From assembly GCF_001654495.1 (NCBI RefSeq), contig NZ_CP015849.1, forward strand, positions 7,171,001-7,235,000: a DNA stretch of 64,000 bases. Reading direction: 5' to 3'. The number at the start of each line of letters is the position of its first letter. Position 1 is the first letter of the stretch. Source of the DNA: Streptomyces sp. SAT1 (GTDB lineage: Bacteria; Actinomycetota; Actinomycetes; Streptomycetales; Streptomycetaceae). A program made the translations under genes and the position numbers. The notes under the pieces are model-generated. The model was not told where the DNA came from and searched no databases. It saw only the letters and a program-made list of their open reading frames with translations. Positions 40,438-48,653 of the stretch are shown piece after piece.

Positions 40438-43400
40438 ATGGCTCCCCGTACCACCACCACGCCCGTCGTTCCGGCCCCCGGCCCCGGCGTCCCGGACATC
40501 GCGAGCCCCGGAGGCATCACCGGCGGACTGAACCGCTTCTTCGAGGCCGCACGCGACCGCACCCCGGCGGCCCTCGCCCTCGTATGCGGGACGCGGCGGC
40601 TGTCCTATGCCGACCTCGACGCCCGAGCCGACCGGGCGGCCCACTACCTGCGCACCGCCGGGATCGGTCCGGGAAGCCGCGCCGCCATCCTGCTGCCCCG
40701 CTCCGTGGACCTGTACGTGTGGCTGCTGGGTGTGTGCAAGACGGGCGCGGCGTTCGTGCCGATCGACCCGGCGGCGCCGCCCGACCGGGTCTCCTTCATC
40801 CTGAACGACGTGGACGCCGCCGTACTGCTGACCACGTCCGCCCTCGCGGCCCGCACAGCCCGCGGAGCGACAGGTGGGGCGTGCCGGGTCGTCCGCACCG
40901 ACACCTGCGCCGCGGAACTCGCCACGCTGCCGGCCGTCCGCCGGCCGGCCGACGAGGACCCGAGCGGTACGGGCGACCCCCTCGCCTACATCATGTACAC
41001 CTCGGGATCGAGCGGGAGGCCCAAGGGCGTGGAGATCGCCCGGTCGAGCATCTGCAACTTCCTGCGCGTCGTCGCCCCTGTCTACGGTGTCCGGCCCCAG
41101 GACCGTGTGTACCAGGGCATGACCCTTTCCTTCGACTTCTGCCTGGAGGAGATCTGGCCCACCTGGACGGCAGGCGCCGCGCTCGTCGCCGGGCCGACGG
41201 GAGCGGGCCACCTCGGCGCCGAACTCGCCGACTTCCTGGAGGAGCGCGAGGTGACCGTCCTGTACTGCGTGCCGACGCTGCTGGAGACCATCCCGCGTGA
41301 CCTGCCGCGGGTTCGTACCCTCGTCGTGGGCGGCGAAGCCTGCCCCGCCTCACTCGTCCGGCGCTGGAGCCGCCCCGGTCGGCGTGTCCTCAACACCTAC
41401 GGGCCGACCGAGGCCACCGTCACGGCGACCTGGCAGGAACTGCTCCCGGGCCGGCCGGTGACCATCGGCCGGCCCCTGCCGACGTACCGCGCCGTCCTCC
41501 TCGACGAGCGGGGGCGCCGAGTGCCGCATGGCGCGGTCGGCGAGATCTGCCTCGGCGGTCCCGGTCTGGCCCGCGGCTACGTGGGCCGCCCCGATCTCAC
41601 CGCCGACCGCTTCATCGAGCATTCCCCCGCGGCTCACGGCGGCCGGCTCTACCGGACCGGAGACCTCGGCAGGGCGACCGACGAGGACGAGATCGAATAC
41701 CTCGGCCGGGCGGACGCGGAGGTGAAGATACGAGGTTACCGGGTGTCCCTGGACGAGATCGACAACCTACTGCTGGAGGACCCCGCCGTGGCCCAGGCCG
41801 CCACCGCCCTCACCACCCCGCCCGACGATCGGCAAGCGGGCGATGACGAGGACGGGGGCGATGACCGCGACCGCTTCCTCGCCGCGTACGTGGTGCGTGC
41901 CGATGACGGTCCCGGCGCATCGCGGCCGACCTCGGGCACCCCGCCCGCACCGGGTGCCGACGGCACAGCCGCGAACCACTCCGAGGACGACGACACCCTC
42001 ACCGCCCGGCTGCACGAGCGACTGCGTCGCTCGCTACCCGCCTACATGGTGCCCGTGACACTGGACTTCCTCGACCGCCTGCCGGTCATGCCGAGCGGCA
42101 AGACCGACCGCGCGCGGCTGCCCGCGCCGACCGGCCGCCGGTTCGCCGCCCGCACGGGCCGTGTGGTACCGGCCAGGGACGAGACGGAACGGCGGGTGCG
42201 CGACGCCTGGGCGCGGGTGCTCGGCATCGCTGCTGACCAACTCTCCGCCGACGCGGACTTCTTCACCGGACTCGGCGGTCATTCCCTGCTCGCGGCGCGC
42301 GCCGTCTCGCTCCTGCGCGACCACCCCGACGCCGGCGGCGGCCGCGACGGCACAGCCGGTCCCACCCTCCGCGACCTCTACGAGAACCCCACCGTGCGCG
42401 CCCTCGCCGCACGTCTGCGCACCCGCGCCGCCACGGACGGCGGCCGTCGGCCCGCGGCGCCGCGTTCCGCACCCCTGCGGCACAGCGGTGCCAGGATCGC
42501 GCGCGCCGGACTGGTCCAGGCCGTGGCCTTCTACGGGCTGCTGCTCCTGCTCACCGGGCCGGTGGCGCTCTCCTACGCCCTGCGTCACGGGCAGACCTCG
42601 GCCGCGGGAGCCGTCGCGCCGACGATCGCCGTACTGGCCGGCTACCTGGCCGTACGCTGGCTCCTCCCGGTCGTCCTCGCCCGGCCGCTGGCGGCGGGCA
42701 TCCGTCCAGGCCGCTACCCGCTGTGGGGGGCCACCTGCCTGCGGCTGTGGGCGCTGGACGTGCTGGTCCTCGGGATCAGCCCGCTGCGGGTGCTCAGCGG
42801 ATCCGCGTTGATGGGCCCCTACCTGAGGCTCCTCGGCGCACGTATCGGTCCCCGCACCACCATCGCCACCAGCCTCGTCGGCCTGCCCGCACTGCTGCGC
42901 GTCGAGCACGACGCCGCGATCGGCTACGGCGCGACGCTGCGGCCGTGGCAGGTCGCCGACGGCCGCGTCACCGTGGCCCCGATCACCGTCGGCGCGGGCG
43001 CGTACGTCGGTGCCAACGCCGTCCTCGAACCCGGAGCCCGCCTCGGTCCCGGGGCCGCGCTCGGCGAGCAGTCCGTGACGGGCCCGCACGACCCGCTCCC
43101 CGCCGGCGCGCGCCGCGCCGGATCACCCGCCCGCCCCGTCACGGCGCTCTCGCCGCCCGTCGAGACGATGCTGCGCACCCGCTTCGGCACGGACGGCACG
43201 CACACCGCGCCTGGTGCTGACACCCGTGAACCGGACCGCTGGCGGCTCGGGCACGTGGCCGCCGCCCTGCTCGGACTGGCCCTGCTGGAGACCGTCGTGG
43301 TCGCCGCCGCTCTGCCGGGCGTCACGCTGTTCTGGTGGGCCTGGCTGCGCGCGGGCACCGCCGGGGCACTGGTGGCCACCGCGGTGTCCGGTCCGCTCTT

Positions 43401-44673
43401 CGTCATCACGACCTGCCTGGTCGTCGCCCTCGGCAAGCGGCTGATCCTGCCGAGGACACCGCCGGGCATCCACCCGGTGCGGTCGGCGCTCGGCGTGCGC
43501 AAGTGGATCGCGGACAAATTGCTCGAACACAGCCTGCTCCTCACCAACTCGCTGTACGCCACGCTCTACACGGTGCCGTGGCTGCGGCTGCTCGGTGCCC
43601 GGGCCGGCCGTGGCGCCGAGGTCTCCACGGCGTCACACATCGATCCGGACCTGCTCACCCTCGGCGACGGCGCCTTCGTCGCCGACATGGCCGGCATCGG
43701 CGTCGCCACCTTCGCCGCCGACCGTGTGGCGTTCGCCCCCACCGAGGTCGGCGGGCGCGCGTTCGTGGGCAACGCGGCCCTCGTGCCCGCCGGAACCCGG
43801 CTCGGTCCGGGCAGCCTCGTCGGCGTCGGCACGGTGCCGGCCGACGAGCGGGTCCCGGCGGACAGCACCTGGCTCGGCTCGCCCGCGCTGCGGCTGCCGG
43901 TACGCCAGGACAGCGGGACGTACCCCGAGAAGCTGACGTTCCGGCCCACCCGCAAGGCCGCGCTCGTCCGTCTGGTGATCGAGTTCTTCCGGGCCACCGT
44001 GCCCGCCTCGGTACTCGCCACCAGTGCCTTCCTGTACCTGCTCGCCCTGACCTGGACGGCCCGCGGCACCGGGCTCGCAGTGCCGCTGCTCGTCTCCCCG
44101 CTGCTCGCCGCGGGCTCGGCGCTGGCCGTCCTGGGGTTCTGCGTCCTGGCCAAGTGGGTCGTCGCCGGCCGGTACCGGCCGCGAGTGGAGCCCCTGTGGA
44201 GCCTGTTCGTGCGGCGTACGGAGTTCGTCACCGGCCTGTTCGAAGCGGCGGCGGTCCCGGCGGGCGTCGGCACACTGGTGGGGACGCCGTTCCTGCCGCC
44301 GGTGCTGCGCGCACTCGGCGCCCGCATCGGCCGGCGCACCTGGATCGGCACCACCTTCCTGACCGAGTTCGACCTGGTCGAGGTGGGGGACGACGCCGCC
44401 GTCGGAATGAACGTCTCCCTCCAGACACATCTGTTCGAAGACCGGGTGATGAAGATGTCCACGGTGTGCGTCGGCCCCGGCGCGAGTGTCGGCACCCGCA
44501 CGATCGTGCTCTACGACACGGTCGTGGGCGCCGACACCCGGCTCGGCGCACTCTCGCTGGTGATGAAGGGCGAGCGGCTCGCACCGGGAACGTCCTGGCG
44601 CGGGCTTCCCGCGGAAGCGGGCGCGGAGGAAGCCGCGGACACACGCGGCGGAGGTCACGGAGGACGCGGATGA
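40438..44673 (+). CDS. Pls/PosA-type single-module nonribosomal peptide synthetase (first copy)
   Basis: The product is 1,411 residues from the ATG at 40438, behind GAGGGAAAGGAAG. Residues about 28-560 are an adenylation domain: A3 YTSGSSGRPKG at 187, SFDFCLEEIW at 231, NTYGPTEATVT at 319, YRTGDLG at 405 and PSGKTDR with Lys555. The carrier protein follows (FFTGLGGHSLLAAR, Ser616). From about 690 to the end, pairs of membrane helices alternate with three left-handed beta-helix domains (LLGARIGPRT, LLGARAGRGAEVST and ALGARIGRRTWIGT). There is no condensation or thioesterase domain. This is the layout of epsilon-poly-lysine synthetase Pls and PosA relatives, in which the membrane-embedded tandem domains polymerise the carrier-bound amino acid. 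The pocket code read by alignment to GrsA is D-F-E-Y-V-G-T-V-T-K. The acidic 590-residue region has a Gly/Asp-rich insertion. Product unknown; cationic isopeptide is inferred. Confidence 0.9.
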   Translation: MAPRTTTTPVVPAPGPGVPDIASPGGITGGLNRFFEAARDRTPAALALVCGTRRLSYADLDARADRAAHYLRTAGIGPGSRAAILLPRSVDLYVWLLGVCKTGAAFVPIDPAAPPDRVSFILNDVDAAVLLTTSALAARTARGATGGACRVVRTDTCAAELATLPAVRRPADEDPSGTGDPLAYIMYTSGSSGRPKGVEIARSSICNFLRVVAPVYGVRPQDRVYQGMTLSFDFCLEEIWPTWTAGAALVAGPTGAGHLGAELADFLEEREVTVLYCVPTLLETIPRDLPRVRTLVVGGEACPASLVRRWSRPGRRVLNTYGPTEATVTATWQELLPGRPVTIGRPLPTYRAVLLDERGRRVPHGAVGEICLGGPGLARGYVGRPDLTADRFIEHSPAAHGGRLYRTGDLGRATDEDEIEYLGRADAEVKIRGYRVSLDEIDNLLLEDPAVAQAATALTTPPDDRQAGDDEDGGDDRDRFLAAYVVRADDGPGASRPTSGTPPAPGADGTAANHSEDDDTLTARLHERLRRSLPAYMVPVTLDFLDRLPVMPSGKTDRARLPAPTGRRFAARTGRVVPARDETERRVRDAWARVLGIAADQLSADADFFTGLGGHSLLAARAVSLLRDHPDAGGGRDGTAGPTLRDLYENPTVRALAARLRTRAATDGGRRPAAPRSAPLRHSGARIARAGLVQAVAFYGLLLLLTGPVALSYALRHGQTSAAGAVAPTIAVLAGYLAVRWLLPVVLARPLAAGIRPGRYPLWGATCLRLWALDVLVLGISPLRVLSGSALMGPYLRLLGARIGPRTTIATSLVGLPALLRVEHDAAIGYGATLRPWQVADGRVTVAPITVGAGAYVGANAVLEPGARLGPGAALGEQSVTGPHDPLPAGARRAGSPARPVTALSPPVETMLRTRFGTDGTHTAPGADTREPDRWRLGHVAAALLGLALLETVVVAAALPGVTLFWWAWLRAGTAGALVATAVSGPLFVITTCLVVALGKRLILPRTPPGIHPVRSALGVRKWIADKLLEHSLLLTNSLYATLYTVPWLRLLGARAGRGAEVSTASHIDPDLLTLGDGAFVADMAGIGVATFAADRVAFAPTEVGGRAFVGNAALVPAGTRLGPGSLVGVGTVPADERVPADSTWLGSPALRLPVRQDSGTYPEKLTFRPTRKAALVRLVIEFFRATVPASVLATSAFLYLLALTWTARGTGLAVPLLVSPLLAAGSALAVLGFCVLAKWVVAGRYRPRVEPLWSLFVRRTEFVTGLFEAAAVPAGVGTLVGTPFLPPVLRALGARIGRRTWIGTTFLTEFDLVEVGDDAAVGMNVSLQTHLFEDRVMKMSTVCVGPGASVGTRTIVLYDTVVGADTRLGALSLVMKGERLAPGTSWRGLPAEAGAEEAADTRGGGHGGRG

Positions 44674-45458
44674 CGACGCGCGGAATCCGGGCCCACCGCC
44701 CGCCGAACGGCAGGCGCGCCCCGGAGCCGATGCGCGCCGACGAGGCCGAGCCCACCACGACACACCGCCTCGGTACCGCCCCCCGCACCGCTTCCCCCGA
44801 CCGTCGCCTTGCCCTCGTCTACCGCGGCCCGGCCGCCCTACTGCCCGGATGCTCCGAGACGGTGGCCGAGATGCTCGACGCCGGACCGTGGGACCTGGAC
44901 GTCCGGTTCACCGGTCCCGACGAGACGCTCCCGCTCTCGGCGGAGTCCCTGTCGCAGGCCTTGCTGTACGCCCAGCCCGGCGGCGGTGAACTCGCGTCCG
45001 CCTACCGGAGACTGCGCCGGCACCGCCGCGACCTGCGCACCTTCGTCCGGGGCGGCGGCCGCTACCTGGGGTTCTGCCTCGGCGGCTACCTCGCAGGGGC
45101 CACACCGGGCTTCGGCCTGCTGCCCGGGGACACCGACCGGTACATCTCCTCACCGGGCGCGACCGTCCGCCACGACAGGGACGCCCTGGTCCGGGTGACC
45201 TGGCGGGGCCGTCCCCGCACCCTCTACTTCCAGGACGGCCCCCTGTTCGCCCTCGACGAGCACGCCGACGCCACCGTCCTCGCCGCCTACGACAACGGCG
45301 CCCCGGCCGCCCTCGTGACCAGGTTCGGAGCGGGCCGCGTGGCGGTCACCGGCCCCCACCCGGAGGCCACGGACGACTGGTATCTCGACCACGATCTGCC
45401 GGTCCAGCACACCCGGGACCTGGCCGTCGACCTGGTGGACTCGGCGCTGCGCGAGTGA
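44670..45458 (+). CDS. BPL_N (class I glutamine-amidotransferase-like) protein
   Basis: The product is 262 residues; its ATG overlaps the synthetase stop as ATGA, so the two are co-translated. After an Arg/Pro-rich start of about 45 residues, LALVYRGPAALLPGCSETVAEML and GGGRYLGFCLGGYLAGAT define the BPL_N fold, with the nucleophile-elbow Cys at 136. A late His is present in VAVTGPHPEATDDWYLDH. BPL_N domains resemble class I amidotransferases and DJ-1-like proteins. Its tight coupling to the Pls-like gene suggests it processes or tailors the product or its precursor, but its reaction is unknown. No signal peptide is evident. Confidence 0.8.
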   Translation: MTTRGIRAHRPPNGRRAPEPMRADEAEPTTTHRLGTAPRTASPDRRLALVYRGPAALLPGCSETVAEMLDAGPWDLDVRFTGPDETLPLSAESLSQALLYAQPGGGELASAYRRLRRHRRDLRTFVRGGGRYLGFCLGGYLAGATPGFGLLPGDTDRYISSPGATVRHDRDALVRVTWRGRPRTLYFQDGPLFALDEHADATVLAAYDNGAPAALVTRFGAGRVAVTGPHPEATDDWYLDHDLPVQHTRDLAVDLVDSALRE

Positions 45459-45538
45459 CCCGCACACACAAGGACCGGCCCGCGCCACGAGGGCGCGGAC
45501 CGGCGCACATGTCCAGCGGCTCCCGCCAGCCGCCCCCG

Positions 45539-45763
45539 TCAGCCGAACGGCCGCTCGGCGACGCGGGCGGCGCGTACCCGGCACTCCCGCTCGTCGGGGT
45601 CCGGCTCCCGGCGTTCCACGGTGCGCCGAATGCCCGCCGCACGGCCGGGCGCGCCACGCTCACCCGCCGCCGCGGGCCGCACGCGCTCCCGTGGCGGCCC
45701 GCTTGTGCCGGGGCTTCGGTCGGGGCCCTCGCGGTCCGCCAGGTCCCGTGTCGTCTCCGTCAT
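45539..45763 (-). CDS. Small hypothetical protein, divergent from the two-component system
   Basis: The ORF is 74 residues (MTETTRDLADREGPDR at the start), highly charged, with a weak GGCGAGG ribosome site. It is not recognised. Support is mainly positional: the inverted CTCAG-N6-CTCAG box at 45833-45848 faces it from 69 bp upstream. It could still be a chance frame. Confidence 0.35.
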   Translation of the reverse strand: MTETTRDLADREGPDRSPGTSGPPRERVRPAAAGERGAPGRAAGIRRTVERREPDPDERECRVRAARVAERPFG

Positions 45764-45832
45764 GATCTCGACCTCGCCTTTCCGTTCTCACGGCCCGGTC
45801 CTTCCTGACATTCCCATCCTCCGGCCGGGGCG

Positions 45833-45848
45833 CTGAGAAGAGGCTGAG
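45833..45848 (-). promoter_or_regulatory. CTCAG-N6-CTCAG box, minus orientation
   Basis: On the minus strand this reads CTCAG-CCTCTT-CTCAG, differing from the synthetase box by a single spacer base. It faces the small ORF at 45539-45763. Confidence 0.6.
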
Positions 45849-45861
45849 AGCGCACCCGTTC

Positions 45862-45877
45862 CTCAGTGTCCTCTCAG
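45862..45877 (+). promoter_or_regulatory. CTCAG-N6-CTCAG box upstream of the response regulator gene
   Basis: CTCAG-TGTCCT-CTCAG with the same 11-bp period, 47 bp before the response regulator start. It suggests autoregulation and control of the synthetase promoter by the same protein. Confidence 0.65.
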
Positions 45878-45924
45878 GAAACAACCGCCGCGGTCCGGCG
45901 TTATCGTGGAGCGGAGAGGCCGCC

Positions 45925-46602
45925 ATGCGGATGCTGATCATCGAGGACGAGCGCGCGCTCGCCGGGGCCATCGCCGAAGGGCTCGCCGCGGAGGGCTTCG
46001 TCGCGGACGTCGCGTACGACGGGATCAACGGTCTGTGGCGGGCACAGTACGAACGGTACGACGTCATCGTCCTGGACATCATGCTGCCCTCGCTGTCGGG
46101 ATACGACGTGCTGAAGCGCCTGCGGTCGGCCAGGATATGGACTCCGGTGCTGGTGCTCACCGCGAAGGACGGGGAATACGATGAGGCGGACGCCCTCGAC
46201 CTCGGCGCCGACGACTACCTCAGCAAGCCGTTCTCCTACGTGGTGCTCGTCGCCCACCTCAGAGCCCTGCTGCGCCGAGGAGCGCCGGCCCGGCCCGCCG
46301 TGCTCACCGTCGACGACCTCGCCCTCGATCCCGCCCGCCGCCGCTGCCGCCGCGGTCACCGGGACATCGACCTGACGGCACGGGAGTTCACGCTCCTGGA
46401 ATATCTCGTCAGACACAAGGACGAGGTCATCAGCAAGACGGACATCCTCTCCCACGTGTGGGAGGAGCACTTCGACGGCGACACCAACATCGTGGAGGTG
46501 TATGTCGGCTACCTCCGGCGCAAGATCGACGTTCCGTTCGACCGCCGGACCATCGAGACCGTCCGCGGCGCCGGCTACCGGCTGCGCGGCGGCGCGAGGT
46601 GA
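45925..46602 (+). CDS. OmpR-family response regulator
   Basis: The product is 225 residues from the ATG at 45925. The receiver has the acidic pair in IIEDER, phospho-acceptor Asp51 in VIVLDIMLPSLSGYD, and Lys101 in LSKPFS. The C-terminal winged helix shows DLTAREFTLLEYLVRHKDEVISKTDILSHVW and ETVRGAGYRLRG. It resembles CutR-type regulators. The gene is followed after 3 bases by the sensor kinase gene. The direct-repeat boxes before this gene and before the first synthetase are the probable targets. Confidence 0.93.
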   Translation: MRMLIIEDERALAGAIAEGLAAEGFVADVAYDGINGLWRAQYERYDVIVLDIMLPSLSGYDVLKRLRSARIWTPVLVLTAKDGEYDEADALDLGADDYLSKPFSYVVLVAHLRALLRRGAPARPAVLTVDDLALDPARRRCRRGHRDIDLTAREFTLLEYLVRHKDEVISKTDILSHVWEEHFDGDTNIVEVYVGYLRRKIDVPFDRRTIETVRGAGYRLRGGAR

Positions 46603-46605
46603 GAG

Positions 46606-47982
46606 GTGGCCCCCGGCGTCCGGTCCTGGTGGGCCCGCCGTTCGCTGCGGCTGCGCCTGACCGCCGCCGCGGCCGTGGGCATCGCCGCCGGACTGGCCTC
46701 GGCCGCCGTGCTGCTCGTCGCCTGGCTCCACGCCAGCCTGATCGGCGGTCTCGACCAGACCGCCCTCGAACGCGCGCAATTGGTGGCCTCCGACCAGGCC
46801 GGCGACCGCATCACCGCAGAGTTGCCGGTGACCGACCACGGGGAGGTCGCCGTCCAGGTCGTCGACGGCAAGGGGGCCGTACGCTCCAGCTCGCCCAACC
46901 TGCGGGGGCGGCCACGGGCGTTCACCTTCCCCGCGAGCCGGTCCGACACCCCACACGCCCACACCGTCCACGACATCCCCGTGGGCGAGGGCGGCGCCTG
47001 GCGCGCCGTCGGCGTCCCCGCGGGCACGCGGCACACCCCCCTCACCGTGTACGTGGCCGTGCCCACCGAGGGCGTGGACCACAGTCTCGGCCGGCTTGCC
47101 GCAGGCCTGGCCACCGGTGTGCCCGCGGTCGTCGCGCTGCTCACCGGTGTGGTGTGGCTGCTCACCGGGCGCGCGCTGCGGCCGGTGGACGCCATGCGCG
47201 CCCAGACCGCCGAGATCAGCGCCTCGGACCTGAGCCGCCGCGTCGACGTACCGTCCGCAGGTGACGCGCTCGGCCGGCTCGCGGCGACCTTCAACGACCT
47301 GCTCGCTCGCCTCGACGCCGCGACCCGGCGCCAGCGCCGGTTCGTCGCGGACGCGGCCCATGAACTGCGCAGCCCCCTCACCACTCTGCGCACCCGCCTG
47401 GAGATCGCCGCCCGCCATCCCGGCTCGACCGACGCGCAGAACCTCGCGCGCGGCCTGCTGCACGAGACCGAACGGCTCAGTCGGCTCGTGGACGACCTGC
47501 TCGGGCTCGCGCAACTGGACGCCCGCCCCCGGCTGCGGGCCCGGCCCGTCGATCTCGACGAGATCGTCTTCACCGAGGTGCGCGACGCCCGTCGGCGCAC
47601 CCGGCTCCTGGTCGACCAGCACGCCGTCGGCGCGGCACGGGTGACGGGCGACGCGGACGCCCTCTCCCGTGTCGTACGCAACCTGCTGGACAACGCGCTG
47701 CGGCACGCCGCCACACGTGTCGACGTCAGCCTGCGCACAGGCGACGGAACCGCGCGGCTGATCGTCGCCGACGACGGCCCCGGCATCCCCGAAGCCGACC
47801 GAGAACGTGTCTTCGGACGCTTCACCCGCCTCGACGACGCCCGCGCCCGGGACACCGGCGGCAGCGGCCTCGGCCTCGCCATCGTCCGTGACGCCGTCAC
47901 GGCCCACCACGGCAGCACCCGCGTCGAGGACAACGGGCCCGGCGCCCGGCTGGTCGTCCTGCTGCCGACGGAGCCCCCGTGA
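46606..47982 (+). CDS. Membrane sensor histidine kinase
   Basis: The product is 458 residues from the GTG at 46606. There are two membrane helices (residues about 19-46 and 160-187) enclosing an extracytoplasmic domain of about 110 residues, then HAMP (RALRPVDAMRAQTAEISASDLSRRV), the HisKA helix with phospho-acceptor His252 in FVADAAHELRSPLTTLRTRLE, and the ATPase domain with N-box NLLDNALRHA, G1 DDGPGIPEADRERVFGRF and GSGLGLAIV. It should sense an envelope signal, perhaps the cationic product itself, and phosphorylate the partner regulator. The signal is not readable from sequence. Confidence 0.93.
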   Translation: MAPGVRSWWARRSLRLRLTAAAAVGIAAGLASAAVLLVAWLHASLIGGLDQTALERAQLVASDQAGDRITAELPVTDHGEVAVQVVDGKGAVRSSSPNLRGRPRAFTFPASRSDTPHAHTVHDIPVGEGGAWRAVGVPAGTRHTPLTVYVAVPTEGVDHSLGRLAAGLATGVPAVVALLTGVVWLLTGRALRPVDAMRAQTAEISASDLSRRVDVPSAGDALGRLAATFNDLLARLDAATRRQRRFVADAAHELRSPLTTLRTRLEIAARHPGSTDAQNLARGLLHETERLSRLVDDLLGLAQLDARPRLRARPVDLDEIVFTEVRDARRRTRLLVDQHAVGAARVTGDADALSRVVRNLLDNALRHAATRVDVSLRTGDGTARLIVADDGPGIPEADRERVFGRFTRLDDARARDTGGSGLGLAIVRDAVTAHHGSTRVEDNGPGARLVVLLPTEPP

Positions 47983-48653
47983 AGCGAGGGCCCTGTTCGG
48001 AGGGTAGGGACGGCTGCGTGTCGGCTGCCGGCCCCCTGCCCGGAGCGGGAGGCAGGGACGGGCTCCCACCGCCCGCGGCATACCGGTCCATGTCGCCCAG
48101 CCCATCGGCACCGGCCCCGGGGGATGAACACCACGCCGACCGGCCGGGCCACCGGAAACCTCCTGTTCAGCCGACGTGCCGCTGCGGACGGCACCGGCCT
48201 GTGGCTGACCGGGGTCTGGATCCGTCGCGCGCATTCCCCGGGTACGGCTGCGGGCCCGCGTACACCCGTGAGGGCGGCGTGGAGAGATGCCAGGCGCACG
48301 GCCTCGCGTGGCATCTGCGCGGACTGCGGGCCATGCCTGGAACGGCGACCGCGCCTCATGACGCGTGCACGGGGTGCGGTGCCGGGACCGCACCGCAACG
48401 GTATTCCTTACCTGAACAGAACTGTTTCCGCCCCTTTTTCTCGCCGCTTTCTTTCCGGGTCACCGAAACCCCTCTTCGTGATTTCCGTGCAGTCGAACAC
48501 GGAAGAACGAATCATCTACGGTTCCTCAATTCCTTCCCATGGGCCGGTGCGGAATGACTTGCCGTTCATTGGTGCACCACCTGGTGTCTCGCGGCATCTG
48601 AAGGGCTGACAAGGGCATTACGCCCACCCGGCACCACGGACAGAGGCACCACA
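47983..48653. other. Non-coding region between kinase and second synthetase
   Basis: No convincing gene. An 8-bp stem hairpin (TGCGGTGC at 48375 with GCACCGCA at 48390) separates a G/C-rich left part from an unusually A/T-rich right part (about 48400-48640), which probably holds the promoter of the second synthetase. No CTCAG-type box was seen here, so regulation differs from the first synthetase. Confidence 0.55.

Noticed and set aside
43335..44669. Extension of the BPL_N frame across the first synthetase
   Set aside because: This part is antiphase to beta-helix motifs and is Arg-rich; the ATGA-coupled start at 44670 is more plausible.
48124..48609. 161-residue frame before the second synthetase
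   Set aside because: No motif, no ribosome site, poor codon use, and it spans the A/T-rich promoter region.
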